Positions 42,116 to 50,614 of a stretch of 64,000 nucleotides of DNA are shown here, in pieces. The notes under the pieces are model-generated. The model saw nothing but the letters and a program-made list of their open reading frames with translations. It ran no database searches and was not told the DNA's origin. The stretch is from Pedobacter foliorum (lineage in GTDB: Bacteria; Bacteroidota; Bacteroidia; Sphingobacteriales; Sphingobacteriaceae). Location of the stretch: assembly GCF_013266735.1 (NCBI RefSeq), contig NZ_JABSNU010000002.1, forward strand, positions 186,001 through 250,000, read 5' to 3'. Every line of letters starts with the position of its first letter. Position 1 is the first letter of the stretch. The position numbers and the translations under genes are program-made.

Positions 42116-42161
42116 CTTTAAACTCTTCCATTGCATTCTTGTTGTTGTTTACTCAACCTCG

Positions 42162-42620
42162 TTATGCGAAGAAGATCTTGTATTTTTCAGTAAGTTGCCC
42201 TGTCATTTTTGCGATTAAATCAGCAGGAGGTGGCCCCTCAGGATGAACTACTTTTAGTTCTCCATCCTGAGGTTGACTGAACTCTAGAAAATAGTTGTGT
42301 AAATATCCTGGTGTAATCAGTGTAAGAAATCTTGCAGATTTTGTGTTAATCACAAAACGGTGAGGAACCATTCTAGGAGCAAAAATGGCTTCTCCTTGTT
42401 GTGCATGGATTACCTTATCCCCAATTTGAAAAGTCATTTCTCCATCAAGCAGATAAAAGGTTTCGTCTTCTTTTGTATGTTTGTGTGTTGGTGGCTCTAC
42501 ACCTTGAGGTAAGGTCATTTCTATCAATGCCATGTCGCCTTCAGTTTCTGTGGGTGATATTAATGTTTTGAAAAATCCCCCTTGGTAAGCTCTAAAATTT
42601 ATAGCTGATTCTGCTTTCAT
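42162..42620 (-). CDS. Single-domain cupin protein
   Basis: The 152-residue protein is a small cupin: motif 1 GVEPPTHKHTKEDETFYLLDGEM supplies His, His and Glu metal ligands (region 42453-42521), and motif 2 PRMVPHRFVINT supplies the last His. The N-terminal part GGFFKTLISPTETEGDMALIEM and a C-terminal PEGPPPADLIAKM helix recur in quercetin-dioxygenase-like cupins of soil bacteria. It is probably a metal-dependent dioxygenase or isomerase, or a binding protein. It is convergent with metQ and has its own upstream region of about 370 bases. Confidence 0.88.
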   Translation of the reverse strand: MKAESAINFRAYQGGFFKTLISPTETEGDMALIEMTLPQGVEPPTHKHTKEDETFYLLDGEMTFQIGDKVIHAQQGEAIFAPRMVPHRFVINTKSARFLTLITPGYLHNYFLEFSQPQDGELKVVHPEGPPPADLIAKMTGQLTEKYKIFFA

Positions 42621-42993
42621 AGTGTTTTTTAGTTTATTTAATTGTTCAAAATTTATGTCTTGTTTTCTTTGTTTTGAGTAGGTTCTAAGTTTGTTTAGCT
42701 TAGATGCTCCCTTTCACCGTATCCCCAAAACAGAATTTTAGCAAATGTATTTAAATAGTTGTTTTTTAAAATATAAGTTACTGATCTTTAGTTAGAAAGG
42801 TGTTTTGTGAACATTTCTATGTCAGATTTAGGAAGCGAACGATACTCTAAATAATAATCTACTGCTGGATTTTTAGGCAATGCCAAAAAGTGTAAAGAAT
42901 AGCTGGTTAATGGCAATAATATTCTAAGCCATGAGGTGTAACTTCGTTTTCAAACCAAATTAGATTTCACCAGATTAAAGAGGCTAGCTTCCT
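42621..42993. other. Intergenic region between cupin and GH78-like genes
   Basis: This 373-base gap lies between divergent genes and must contain both promoters; no exact TAnnTTTG box was identified. It also holds a start-less minus-strand open frame at 42788-42949, listed separately. No repeat or hairpin stands out. Confidence 0.5.
42788..42949 (-). pseudogene. Possible C-terminal remnant of a lost gene
   Basis: A minus-strand frame of 53 codons ends in TAA at 42788-42790 and has natural-looking composition in its last part (PKNPAVDYYLEYRSLPKSD followed by IEMFTKHLSN). It has no usable start and is closed upstream by a TGA at 42950-42952. It may be the tail of a deleted gene, or chance. Confidence 0.25.
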
Positions 42994-45480
42994 ATGAATT
43001 ATTTTGTTCGGGTATTTTTTACAAGTGCTTTTTTGATGCTTTGTCCTGGCTTTGGACAGCAATATGTGCAAGCACAAAATAATGTTTACCCACCAATTAC
43101 GGCAACAAAGCTGGGAGCGTTAAATCCACTTTCTCCAGATCCTATTTTCAACTACAGTTGGGTTAATCCTAAAGCATCAGACGGACTGGAAAGCTATAAT
43201 CTGAAACCCATTAGCTGGACTACATCAGCTCCTGGTAGTTTCGATATGAAGGAGTTCAAGCAAAACGATGTTATTGTGGTAAATGGGAAGGGAGCTATCC
43301 GTTTCGATTTCGGACAAACCAACGCCGGTTGGCTTGAATTTGAATCGGCAGATTTAATTGATAGCATAACCATGAGCATTAGTGAGTACAATGAGCCGGC
43401 AATTGTAAATAGTGGATCTGTTAATCCAGTTAAAACACTAACTCCTGTTAAGCATGGCCAAATATACCGCCTGGAATTAAACCCTGAGCTTTATGAAGGG
43501 GTAAGGTTCGGTTGGATAAATGTGCTTTCTCATGCCCAAAAATGGCATGTAAAGAACCTCCGTTTGGTTTGTCAGGTTAAACCTGTTAACTATCAGGGAA
43601 GCTTTTCGTGCAGCGATCCGGAACTTGCCAGAATATGGTATACAGGTGCGTATAACGTTAAATTAAACCTTCAAAAGGACTATTTTGGTGCGATATTAAT
43701 GGAGCGAAGCGATCGCCATTCCTGGACAGGTGATGCTTATCCATCGCAGGCGGCATCTATGGTTGCTTTTGGTAATTACGATTTTGTAAAAGCCAATATT
43801 GTCAATACGGCCGATCTAAATAATGGTATTTTAAGCTACTCTTTGTACTGGGTTTTAAGTCTTATCGACTACATAAATTATACAGGTGATGTTGAATTTG
43901 CCCAAAAATACATCGATAATGCCAGTAAAAAACTAGACTTGGCCTTTCAGCATTATGGGCAATCGCCCAAGTTAGATTTCTTTGGTTGGGATGAGCGTTT
44001 AGGAGCCGGTTTCGAAAACCCTAATACTGCCGAATCACAGCGCGCTTATGCTATGCTTAGCATCCGTTCATGGATTGAATTTGGGCACTTAATGAATCAG
44101 ATTGGTAGGGTAGATCTGGCAAAGAAATATACCGATTATGCTCACCAAAAAATAAATGAGCAAAGAAAGCGTGAAAACTGGACTAATGATTTCGGACTTC
44201 ATGCATCAGCTGATGCCATTAATACCGGACTTACCACGGCCAAAGAAAACAACCTGTTTTACAACCGTAATTATACCGATAGGGTAAATCGTTTGTCGTA
44301 CTCCCCATTTAACCAGTATTTCATTATCGGGGCAATGGCAAAAATGCAAAAGTACAATGATGCAATAAGCTCAATTAAAGACTGTTGGGGAGGCCAGATA
44401 AAGTACGGAGGAACAACGTTTTTCGAAGTATACCGCCCAAGCTGGAACTCAATACTAGAGCAAAATGATGCCCCGCCTAATAACCAATGTGGATATACCA
44501 GTTTAACACACCCGTGGAGTAGCGGAGTAGTTAAATGGTTATCGGAAGAAGTGTTGGGAATTAAGCCATTAGCGCCAGGATTTAAGGAGTTTGAAATTGT
44601 TCCGCATTTAGGCGATACCATCTCTTTTGTTAGTGGAAGCACACCAACATTACAAGGCATAATCTCTGCCAATTTTAACATTAAATCAGGATTAACTACG
44701 CTTACCATACCTAAAGGCACAAAGGCGAAACGGGTTGCTATTCCATTAGGAGGGAGTACAGTAAAATCGCTTTACCTGAACGGAAAGCTTATCTGGAATG
44801 TAAAAGCTCAGGCAACTTCAAAAACAATTCACATCAAAAACGGCTACTTAAATTTAAGTAATCTGCTGCCGGGTAAATATGAATACAAGGTTGTTTATGA
44901 TAAGGTTAAAGAACCTAAAGCAAGTAATGATTTACCATGGACTTATGCCATCAATACCTTTAAACAGGATAGTTTAACTTCAGGAAAATGGAAGAACAAC
45001 TACGGAAAAGAAGGCTATATGTTGTTCAATCAACTTGGAAATGGAAAGCATTTGCAAAAACTACCCGCATACATTTCATCAGTAACTTTAAGGAACGAAG
45101 CAAATGTTCATTTGGAGCTTTCTGCTAATAACAGCCTATTAAGTGATTCTTTAAACGCAAATCAAAATCTTGGAGCTATAGTTACCAAAGATCCTAATCC
45201 AACGCAACAAACCATAACAATGGATATTGAGGCCAAAGATGACCAGCTGCATCAGGTAGCGGTGTATTTTTTGGACTGGAATGATAAAGAACGACGATCG
45301 GCAGTTGAGGTGTTTGATGCAAAAACACTCAATCTAATAGCGCCTGTACAGCTAATAAAAAACTACCAAAAAGGAAAGTATCTGGTGTTTAACTATAAAG
45401 GGCGCATAAGAATCCGAGTAAACCATGTAAGAGGAGAAAACGCTGCCGTAAGCGGGGTGTTTTTTGACCAAGATAATTAA
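42994..45480 (+). CDS. GH78-like alpha-L-rhamnosidase, divergent active site
   Basis: The 828-residue protein has a Sec signal (MNYFVRVFFTSAFLMLCPGF, cleavage near VQAQ). An N-terminal beta-sandwich region (residues about 40-205: FDFGQTNAGWLEFE, VRFGWINVLS) precedes an (alpha/alpha)6 barrel typical of GH78: DPELARIWYTGAYNVKLNLQ, ERSDRHSWTGDAYPSQAASM, and the late TSLTHPWSSGVVKWLSEEVLGIKPLAPGFKEFEI region at 44495-44590, whose ending IKPLAPGF is a GH78 landmark. Compared with the usual DCPxRE...W motif, the general-acid Glu position is Asp here. The C-terminal 250 residues add a beta-sandwich and an extra domain. It probably acts on rhamnosides, with uncertain activity. Confidence 0.82.
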   Translation: MNYFVRVFFTSAFLMLCPGFGQQYVQAQNNVYPPITATKLGALNPLSPDPIFNYSWVNPKASDGLESYNLKPISWTTSAPGSFDMKEFKQNDVIVVNGKGAIRFDFGQTNAGWLEFESADLIDSITMSISEYNEPAIVNSGSVNPVKTLTPVKHGQIYRLELNPELYEGVRFGWINVLSHAQKWHVKNLRLVCQVKPVNYQGSFSCSDPELARIWYTGAYNVKLNLQKDYFGAILMERSDRHSWTGDAYPSQAASMVAFGNYDFVKANIVNTADLNNGILSYSLYWVLSLIDYINYTGDVEFAQKYIDNASKKLDLAFQHYGQSPKLDFFGWDERLGAGFENPNTAESQRAYAMLSIRSWIEFGHLMNQIGRVDLAKKYTDYAHQKINEQRKRENWTNDFGLHASADAINTGLTTAKENNLFYNRNYTDRVNRLSYSPFNQYFIIGAMAKMQKYNDAISSIKDCWGGQIKYGGTTFFEVYRPSWNSILEQNDAPPNNQCGYTSLTHPWSSGVVKWLSEEVLGIKPLAPGFKEFEIVPHLGDTISFVSGSTPTLQGIISANFNIKSGLTTLTIPKGTKAKRVAIPLGGSTVKSLYLNGKLIWNVKAQATSKTIHIKNGYLNLSNLLPGKYEYKVVYDKVKEPKASNDLPWTYAINTFKQDSLTSGKWKNNYGKEGYMLFNQLGNGKHLQKLPAYISSVTLRNEANVHLELSANNSLLSDSLNANQNLGAIVTKDPNPTQQTITMDIEAKDDQLHQVAVYFLDWNDKERRSAVEVFDAKTLNLIAPVQLIKNYQKGKYLVFNYKGRIRIRVNHVRGENAAVSGVFFDQDN

Positions 45481-45531
45481 CCCAGACCAACGCCATTAAC
45501 GAAAACTTTTAAAATATAAACTCCAAAATAA

Positions 45532-46350
45532 ATGAAAACACAAATCACACAACAACAGATTGAGAATTACAGTGAGCATGGTTTTCTGCTCATCGAAGAT
45601 TTTTTGGATAAAGAAGAACTAGCGCTTTGGCGTGAAGCTGTTACTGAGGCATTAGAACAGCGTGGCGGAAGAAAGCTTCCGGGTAAAGAAACAAAGACAG
45701 GAGAGGAAGATGGGATTAATAAAGATGCCGACTATTTTGGAAAGGTATTCGATCAAATGCTTAACCTATGGCAAACCAATGAAAAAATAAAGGACTTAAT
45801 GCTCAACCAAAGTCTCGGGAAAATGGTTGCGGATTTAGCAGGTTGCGATGGAGTAAGGATATGGCACGATCAGGCCTTAGTAAAACGACCTTGGGCTAAT
45901 CCTACATCATGGCATTTAGATACCCCATTCTGGTCTTTTTCAGATCGTAGGGCCCTGTCTATTTGGATTGCCTTAGATGATGCAACTCCCGAAAACGGTT
46001 GCTTGTATTTTATACCCGGCTCTTACCATACAACCACATTTGAGAACCCCGGAATCGGGAAAAATATGGATGAGGTTTTTAAGTTTTATCCACAATTTCT
46101 AACCACAAATGCAGTGTCTGTGCCTATGAAAGCTGGAAGCTGCTCTTTTCATAATGGCTTAACCATACATGGGGCTGGTGCCAACATGACTAGTGGTTTT
46201 CGTAGGGCAATGACTTGTGCTTATATGCCGGATGGAGCTGTTTTTAATGGAAATCAGAACATTTTATCTGATGAGCAAGTAGCTAAATTGGAAATAGGAG
46301 ATCCGCTAAATGATGATCAGCAAAATCCATTGATCTACTCTAGATTATAG
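45532..46350 (+). CDS. Phytanoyl-CoA dioxygenase (PhyH) family oxygenase
   Basis: This 272-residue cytoplasmic protein has the Fe(II)/2-oxoglutarate motif: TSWHLDTPFWSF supplies His and Asp, and FHNGLTIHGAGANMTSGFRR supplies the distal His and the Arg that binds 2-oxoglutarate. The N-terminal YSEHGFLLIEDFLDKEELAL and middle ENGCLYFIPGSYHTTTF are family standard. In Bacteroidota, such genes beside rhamnosidase and AraC genes are thought to act on small metabolites rather than phytanoyl-CoA; the substrate is unknown. It lies 51 bases after the GH78-like gene, and its end overlaps the convergent AraC gene by 6 bases. Confidence 0.93.
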   Translation: MKTQITQQQIENYSEHGFLLIEDFLDKEELALWREAVTEALEQRGGRKLPGKETKTGEEDGINKDADYFGKVFDQMLNLWQTNEKIKDLMLNQSLGKMVADLAGCDGVRIWHDQALVKRPWANPTSWHLDTPFWSFSDRRALSIWIALDDATPENGCLYFIPGSYHTTTFENPGIGKNMDEVFKFYPQFLTTNAVSVPMKAGSCSFHNGLTIHGAGANMTSGFRRAMTCAYMPDGAVFNGNQNILSDEQVAKLEIGDPLNDDQQNPLIYSRL

Positions 46351-47223
46351 CTTAGTTTGTCTATATTCCTTTGGGGGCAATCCATTCTTTTTCTTAAACA
46401 AACGGGAAAAGTAAAATATAGAATCAAAGCCAGTTTGGTAAGCTATTTCGTTAATGGTTAGGGTAGTAGAGGTTAGTAGGTCTCTTGCCCTATCTAATCG
46501 TAAATTAAGATGGTATTGGTTTGGCGATTGCCCCGTCATTTCCTTAAAAACCTTTCTGAATCTGGAATATCCCATAGGCAGTTCTTTAACCATTTCTTCT
46601 AAATTCACCGGATTTTCAATAGATTCCTGCAATAGAAACTTAGCTTTAGAGATCAGTTTCGACTGGTTTCCTATATCGGGTGTTTGATATTTCGATACGG
46701 CATTTATCAATCCCAAAATCTGTAAAGTAACGCCCGATACAATCTGACGATAGCCAATCTCAGCAGCAGAAACGGTTTTAATTAGTGTATGGAAAAGCTG
46801 AAGCAAATCTTCATTATGGCCAACATCTATAAATGGATTATCGGAATTAAAGATCCCTTTTTTCATCAATTCATCGGGGTAAGTTCCATTAAATCCTACC
46901 CAATATTCTTCCCATCCATGCTGCGGATGTGGTTTGTATCTGTGCCATACACCAGGAAATAACAGGAAGCAGGTTCCCGCTTGAATGTTGTACGCCTTGG
47001 TTTTTGCCGATTCAAGCAAACCTTCTCCTTTTGTAATGAAAACGATGTAATAGCCATCAAGTATTCTTCCTTTGTCCCAGGTAAAGGAATGATCTATTGG
47101 GTGCTGACGGTTGTTTGGGTAGTTTTTATTAGGCTCTACTTTGGCAGAGCCTACAGTGTTAACGTAAAAACCCCAGTTTTTTTCAAATTCACTTATGTTA
47201 AGGTATTTGCAATAATTCTTCAT
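46345..47223 (-). CDS. AraC family regulator with cupin sensor domain
   Basis: The 292-residue protein has an N-terminal cupin-like sensor domain (residues about 40-130: GYYIVFITKGEGLLES, TCFLLFPGVWHRYKPHPQHG) and a C-terminal double HTH (residues about 190-290: NLEEMVKELPMGYSRFRKVF, SPNQYHLNLRLDRARDLL, TINEIAYQTGFDSIFYFSRL, KKNGLPPKEYR). It resembles sugar-responsive AraC-type activators of rhamnose and cellobiose genes. The position next to the rhamnosidase-like and PhyH genes suggests it controls them, perhaps with a rhamnose-type signal. It is convergent with PhyH. Confidence 0.93.
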   Translation of the reverse strand: MKNYCKYLNISEFEKNWGFYVNTVGSAKVEPNKNYPNNRQHPIDHSFTWDKGRILDGYYIVFITKGEGLLESAKTKAYNIQAGTCFLLFPGVWHRYKPHPQHGWEEYWVGFNGTYPDELMKKGIFNSDNPFIDVGHNEDLLQLFHTLIKTVSAAEIGYRQIVSGVTLQILGLINAVSKYQTPDIGNQSKLISKAKFLLQESIENPVNLEEMVKELPMGYSRFRKVFKEMTGQSPNQYHLNLRLDRARDLLTSTTLTINEIAYQTGFDSIFYFSRLFKKKNGLPPKEYRQTKL

Positions 47224-47581
47224 ACCGGTATTTGGTTGGTTTTATAAAGCTAGTTGTTTTGTCAAAAAGTGCAAATACTATTTTTGTATAAGGGGTTCCA
47301 TAAGTAGGCTGTCATAATGAGTGCCTCTCGAAAAAGGTGCGCTCGTCATCCTGAATTTATTTCAGGACCTCGCAAGAGAAAGAAAGCCCCGCTTGTGCGA
47401 GGTCCTGATACCGGCCTTCGCCGGCATGACGAATTCATGATGACGAGCGAGTTAAAGAAAATATATCAAAAAACACAAAACACTCAAGCCCTACCGCCAT
47501 ACAGGACAGCACAGGTTGCCGATATCAAGTTTTTATTATATAATTGCTATACACAAATAACCAAATAAGCTTTTTTCACGT
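47224..47581. other. Intergenic region with a REP-like repeat
   Basis: This 358-base gap separates two divergent genes. Its main content is the repeat at 47344-47436. An 83-codon open frame at 47317-47568 is a translation of this repeat and not a gene. The remaining bases at 47450-47581 are AT-rich and should contain the promoter of the heme protein gene. Confidence 0.7.
47344..47436. repeat. Chimeric REP-like palindrome
   Basis: The left arm (cgtcatcctgaatttatttc and on to 47375) and the inner stem (ggacctcgca with tgcgaggtcc) match the repeat family. On the right, the usual ctgaaataaattcagg is replaced by a section holding a small hairpin ccggc/gccgg (47411-47415 region) before atgacg. It looks like recombination between two repeat variants. 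Confidence 0.85.
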
Positions 47582-50257
47582 ATGAAATCAAACAGAAATA
47601 GGTCTGTTAAACTGTCTGTATCACTAGTACTGCTCATTTTAATAGGTGTTTCCTTCACCACTTTTCAAAAGTACAATCCAGGCCCTAAGGTCGAGAAGTT
47701 AAAACTTTTACCAAATTTTAAAGCAGAACACCTGTACAGTCCATCTGCAAGTAAAACCGGCTCATGGGTATCTATGGCTTTTGACGACAAAGGACGTATC
47801 ATCACTTCCGATCAATACGGGTTTTTATATAGACTTGAAATCCCTCCAATTGGTTCTGATACCACTAAAGTAAAAGTTAAAGTAGAAAAGCTGATTGTAG
47901 GAGACTCAACAGTATCTAAAGTAGGAATGGGATATGCCCATGGTTTATTATACGCCTTTAACAGCTTATACGTAATGGTCAATCACAATAGTGATGACAA
48001 ATTTAAAAGCGGAAGTGGTCTTTACAGATTACAAGATACAGATGGCGATGATCAGTTTGATAAAGTTACCTTACTTAAATCATTAACTGGAGAAGGTGAG
48101 CATGGCCCACACAGCATTGTGCTTTCGCCAGATAAAAAGTCAATTTACATGTTGGCCGGAAATTACACTGACCTACCGGAAATGGACAATTACCGATTGC
48201 CTAAAACCTGGCAAGAAGATAACGCACTGGCTACATTAAAAGATCCAAATGGTCACGCTACAGACCGTTTCGCCCCGGGAGCTTTTGTAATGAAGACCGA
48301 TCCCGAAGGAAAGAAATGGGAGTTAATAAGCGGTGGATACAGAAATCCCTTCGACTTTGCCTTTAATGAGGATGGCGAAATGTTTGTGTATGATGGAGAT
48401 ATGGAATGGGATTTCGGAATGCCATGGTACAAACCAACCAGAATTTCACATTCTACAAGCGGAAGTGAATTCGGCTGGCGTTCTGGAAACACCAACTGGT
48501 CACCAAGTTATGTAGATAACCTACCTGCAATATTAAACATCGGACAAGGATCTCCAACGAACCTTGTTAGTAGCTACAATGCACGCTTCCCTGAGAAATA
48601 TCGTCGTGGTTTATTGGCTTTCGATTGGACTTTTGGTATCGTTTATTCAGTTCAACTTATTCCTGATGGATCTTCCTATAAAACAGTTGCTGAAGAGTTT
48701 TTGTCTGGTCAGCCTTTGCCACTTACCGATGGTTTAATTGGCCCGGATGGAGCGCTATACTTTTTAACTGGTGGTCGTGGTTTAGAATCAGATCTTTATC
48801 GTGTTTATTATGGTGATAACTCGCTGCCAAAGGACCCATTGGCTAGCAATTCATCTGCAGGCAATATTGAAGCACGTAATTTAAGGAAGCAATTAGAGGA
48901 GTTTCAAGGAGCGCCAAATCCAGATGCACTGAAATTAGCCTGGCCAAATTTAAAAAACAAAGATCGTTTTATACGTTATGCAGCAAGAATAGCTGTTGAA
49001 CATCAGCCGATTGCTGAATGGAAAGACAAAGCATTAAACGAAAAAGATCCAATTACATTGATACAAGCAACAGTTGCTTTAGCCAGAAATGGTGGTAAAG
49101 AGTTAAATAGCAAAATGCTGAATAATTTGATGGGTATCAATTATTTATCTTTAAATGAAGCTCAGAAAATGGACTTGTTGAGAACCATTGAATTAACTGT
49201 GCTACGTACCGGTAAACCGCAACCAGCTGATCGTGTGAAGCTAAGTAAGTATCTGAATGCGCAATTCCCTGCTAAGAGTAACGAAATCAATCGTTTCATG
49301 ACCAAAATTCTGGTATACATTGGCGATGAGCAAGTGGTATCAAAAACTATGGCCATAATTGATGCAGCTAAGGATGAAACCTTAGATCAGAAAGAATTTA
49401 CAAGCTCTTCAGATCTAATCTTAAAAAACCCTCAGTACGGATTAGATATCGCTAAAATGTTAGCTAAAACACCTCCTGCGCAGCAAATTTATTATGCTGT
49501 GGCATTAAGTGAAGCTAAAAAAGGATGGACGCCAGCATTACGTACCAAATACTTTAAGTGGTTTTACAAAGCCTTTGGGTATAAGGGCGGTAACAGTTAT
49601 ATTGGCTTTATTGATGATGCAAGGAAAAAAGCACTAGCCAATGTTCCAAAAGAGCAATTCGCTAATTATAATAAGCTTTCTGGCGATGGCTTGGTAGATA
49701 ATAAACAACTTAAATTAGTAGATATAGTACAACCAAAAGGACCAGGTAAAGACTGGAAACTGGATGATGCATTGGCTGTTGTAAAAGACAGTTTAATTGG
49801 AAGAAACTATGCTAATGGTAAGATGATGTTCGCCGCAACATTATGTAGTTCTTGCCATGCTACAGGCGGAGAGGGTGGTTCTGTAGGACCCGATCTTACG
49901 CGTTTAGGTACCAGATTTTCTGAGAAAGACATTCTGGAGTCAATCATATCGCCAAGCAAGGTTATTTCAGACCAATATGCTGCAAAAATTTACAATCTAA
50001 AAGACGGCAGTTCTATTGTTGGAAGATTTATGAAAGAAACTAAAGACAAAATTTACGTGTCTCAGAATCCTTTTTCTCCTCAAACACTGCGCGAGATTAA
50101 GAAAAGTGATATCGTTAAAACCTCAGTATCTGAACTGTCAGTGATGATGCCAGGTATGATAAACAGCTTAAATAAAGAAGAGCTAAAAGATCTAATGGCT
50201 TATTTAATTTCCGGTGGAAATAAGGATAACAAGATGTTTCAATCGACAAGTAAATAG
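47582..50257 (+). CDS. Large secreted propeller/heme protein (DUF7133-like with C-terminal cytochrome c)
   Basis: The 891-residue protein starts with a hydrophobic signal or anchor (VKLSVSLVLLILIGVSFTTF). Residues about 30-420 form a glucose/sorbosone dehydrogenase-like propeller: VSMAFDDKGRIITSDQYGFL, YAHGLLYAFNSLYVMVNH, GEHGPHSIVLSPDKKSIYML, GGYRNPFDFAFNEDGEMFVY and GPDGALYFLTGGRG. Residues about 440-700 are helical repeats (HEAT-like). The end holds a cytochrome c-type domain with C755-S-S-C758-H759 and GPDLTRLGTRFSEKDILESIISPSKVISDQY, the planctomycete-type heme-binding region. A dehydrogenase that passes electrons to its heme is plausible; the substrate is unknown. Confidence 0.88.
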   Translation: MKSNRNRSVKLSVSLVLLILIGVSFTTFQKYNPGPKVEKLKLLPNFKAEHLYSPSASKTGSWVSMAFDDKGRIITSDQYGFLYRLEIPPIGSDTTKVKVKVEKLIVGDSTVSKVGMGYAHGLLYAFNSLYVMVNHNSDDKFKSGSGLYRLQDTDGDDQFDKVTLLKSLTGEGEHGPHSIVLSPDKKSIYMLAGNYTDLPEMDNYRLPKTWQEDNALATLKDPNGHATDRFAPGAFVMKTDPEGKKWELISGGYRNPFDFAFNEDGEMFVYDGDMEWDFGMPWYKPTRISHSTSGSEFGWRSGNTNWSPSYVDNLPAILNIGQGSPTNLVSSYNARFPEKYRRGLLAFDWTFGIVYSVQLIPDGSSYKTVAEEFLSGQPLPLTDGLIGPDGALYFLTGGRGLESDLYRVYYGDNSLPKDPLASNSSAGNIEARNLRKQLEEFQGAPNPDALKLAWPNLKNKDRFIRYAARIAVEHQPIAEWKDKALNEKDPITLIQATVALARNGGKELNSKMLNNLMGINYLSLNEAQKMDLLRTIELTVLRTGKPQPADRVKLSKYLNAQFPAKSNEINRFMTKILVYIGDEQVVSKTMAIIDAAKDETLDQKEFTSSSDLILKNPQYGLDIAKMLAKTPPAQQIYYAVALSEAKKGWTPALRTKYFKWFYKAFGYKGGNSYIGFIDDARKKALANVPKEQFANYNKLSGDGLVDNKQLKLVDIVQPKGPGKDWKLDDALAVVKDSLIGRNYANGKMMFAATLCSSCHATGGEGGSVGPDLTRLGTRFSEKDILESIISPSKVISDQYAAKIYNLKDGSSIVGRFMKETKDKIYVSQNPFSPQTLREIKKSDIVKTSVSELSVMMPGMINSLNKEELKDLMAYLISGGNKDNKMFQSTSK

Positions 50258-50281
50258 CCTATCATAAAAAAAATATATAGT

Positions 50282-50314
50282 AAGCACCGACATTACGTTC
50301 GGTGCTTTTTTTTT
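50282..50314 (+). terminator. Intrinsic terminator of the heme protein gene
   Basis: A 9-bp stem (aagcaccga at 50282-50290, tcggtgctt at 50299-50307) with an 8-base loop runs into a T9 tract at 50306-50314, some 25 bases after the stop codon. Confidence 0.93.
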
Positions 50315-50362
50315 AGAACTAAAAATCAGAATGTTCTTGCTAATTAACTTTTGTAATTAGCC

Positions 50363-50417
50363 GCCACTTATATTGACAATTAAACCTTTTTAATATTCAA
50401 TTGTCAATATAAGTGGC
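50363..50417. repeat. Perfect 19-bp inverted repeat before a small lipoprotein gene
   Basis: The arm gccacttatattgacaatt at 50363-50381 is matched exactly by its reverse complement at 50399-50417, with a 17-base AT-rich spacer. It ends 19 bases before ATG 50437. It could be an operator, a leader hairpin or a mobile-element relict. Confidence 0.85.
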
Positions 50418-50436
50418 ATATATTAAAGCCGATGTT

Positions 50437-50610
50437 ATGAAAAGGAATCTTAATAGGATACTAGTAATGCTTGTATTTGCATCATTGGGATTGTCAAGTT
50501 GTTCACTATCGTATCGTGACAGGCGCGAAAGAGAAAGGCATGAGCGTAGAGATCATCATGATCATGATCACCATGGTAATGATGGTTATTATCATTACCG
50601 GGGCTTCTAA
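50437..50610 (+). CDS. Small His/Arg/Asp-rich lipoprotein (57 aa)
   Basis: ATG 50437 (MKRNLNRILVMLVF) begins a lipoprotein signal with lipobox LSSC near residue 22; the longer frame uses GTG 50413 inside the inverted repeat. The mature 35 residues are very basic and acidic (RDRRERERHERRD) and then His/Asp-rich (HHDHDHHGNDGYYHYRGF). The tail could bind Zn, Ni, Cu or Co. It is convergent with the pyruvate oxidase gene, 4 bases apart. No family is recognised; short composition-biased lipoproteins of this kind are common in Pedobacter. Confidence 0.7.
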   Translation: MKRNLNRILVMLVFASLGLSSCSLSYRDRRERERHERRDHHDHDHHGNDGYYHYRGF

Positions 50611-50614
50611 TTAT

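Noticed and set aside
47317..47568. 83-codon open frame on the plus strand (RHPEFISGPRKRKKAP)
   Set aside because: It is a translation of the REP-like repeat; its RHPEFISGP section is encoded by the palindrome arm and no start signal is present.
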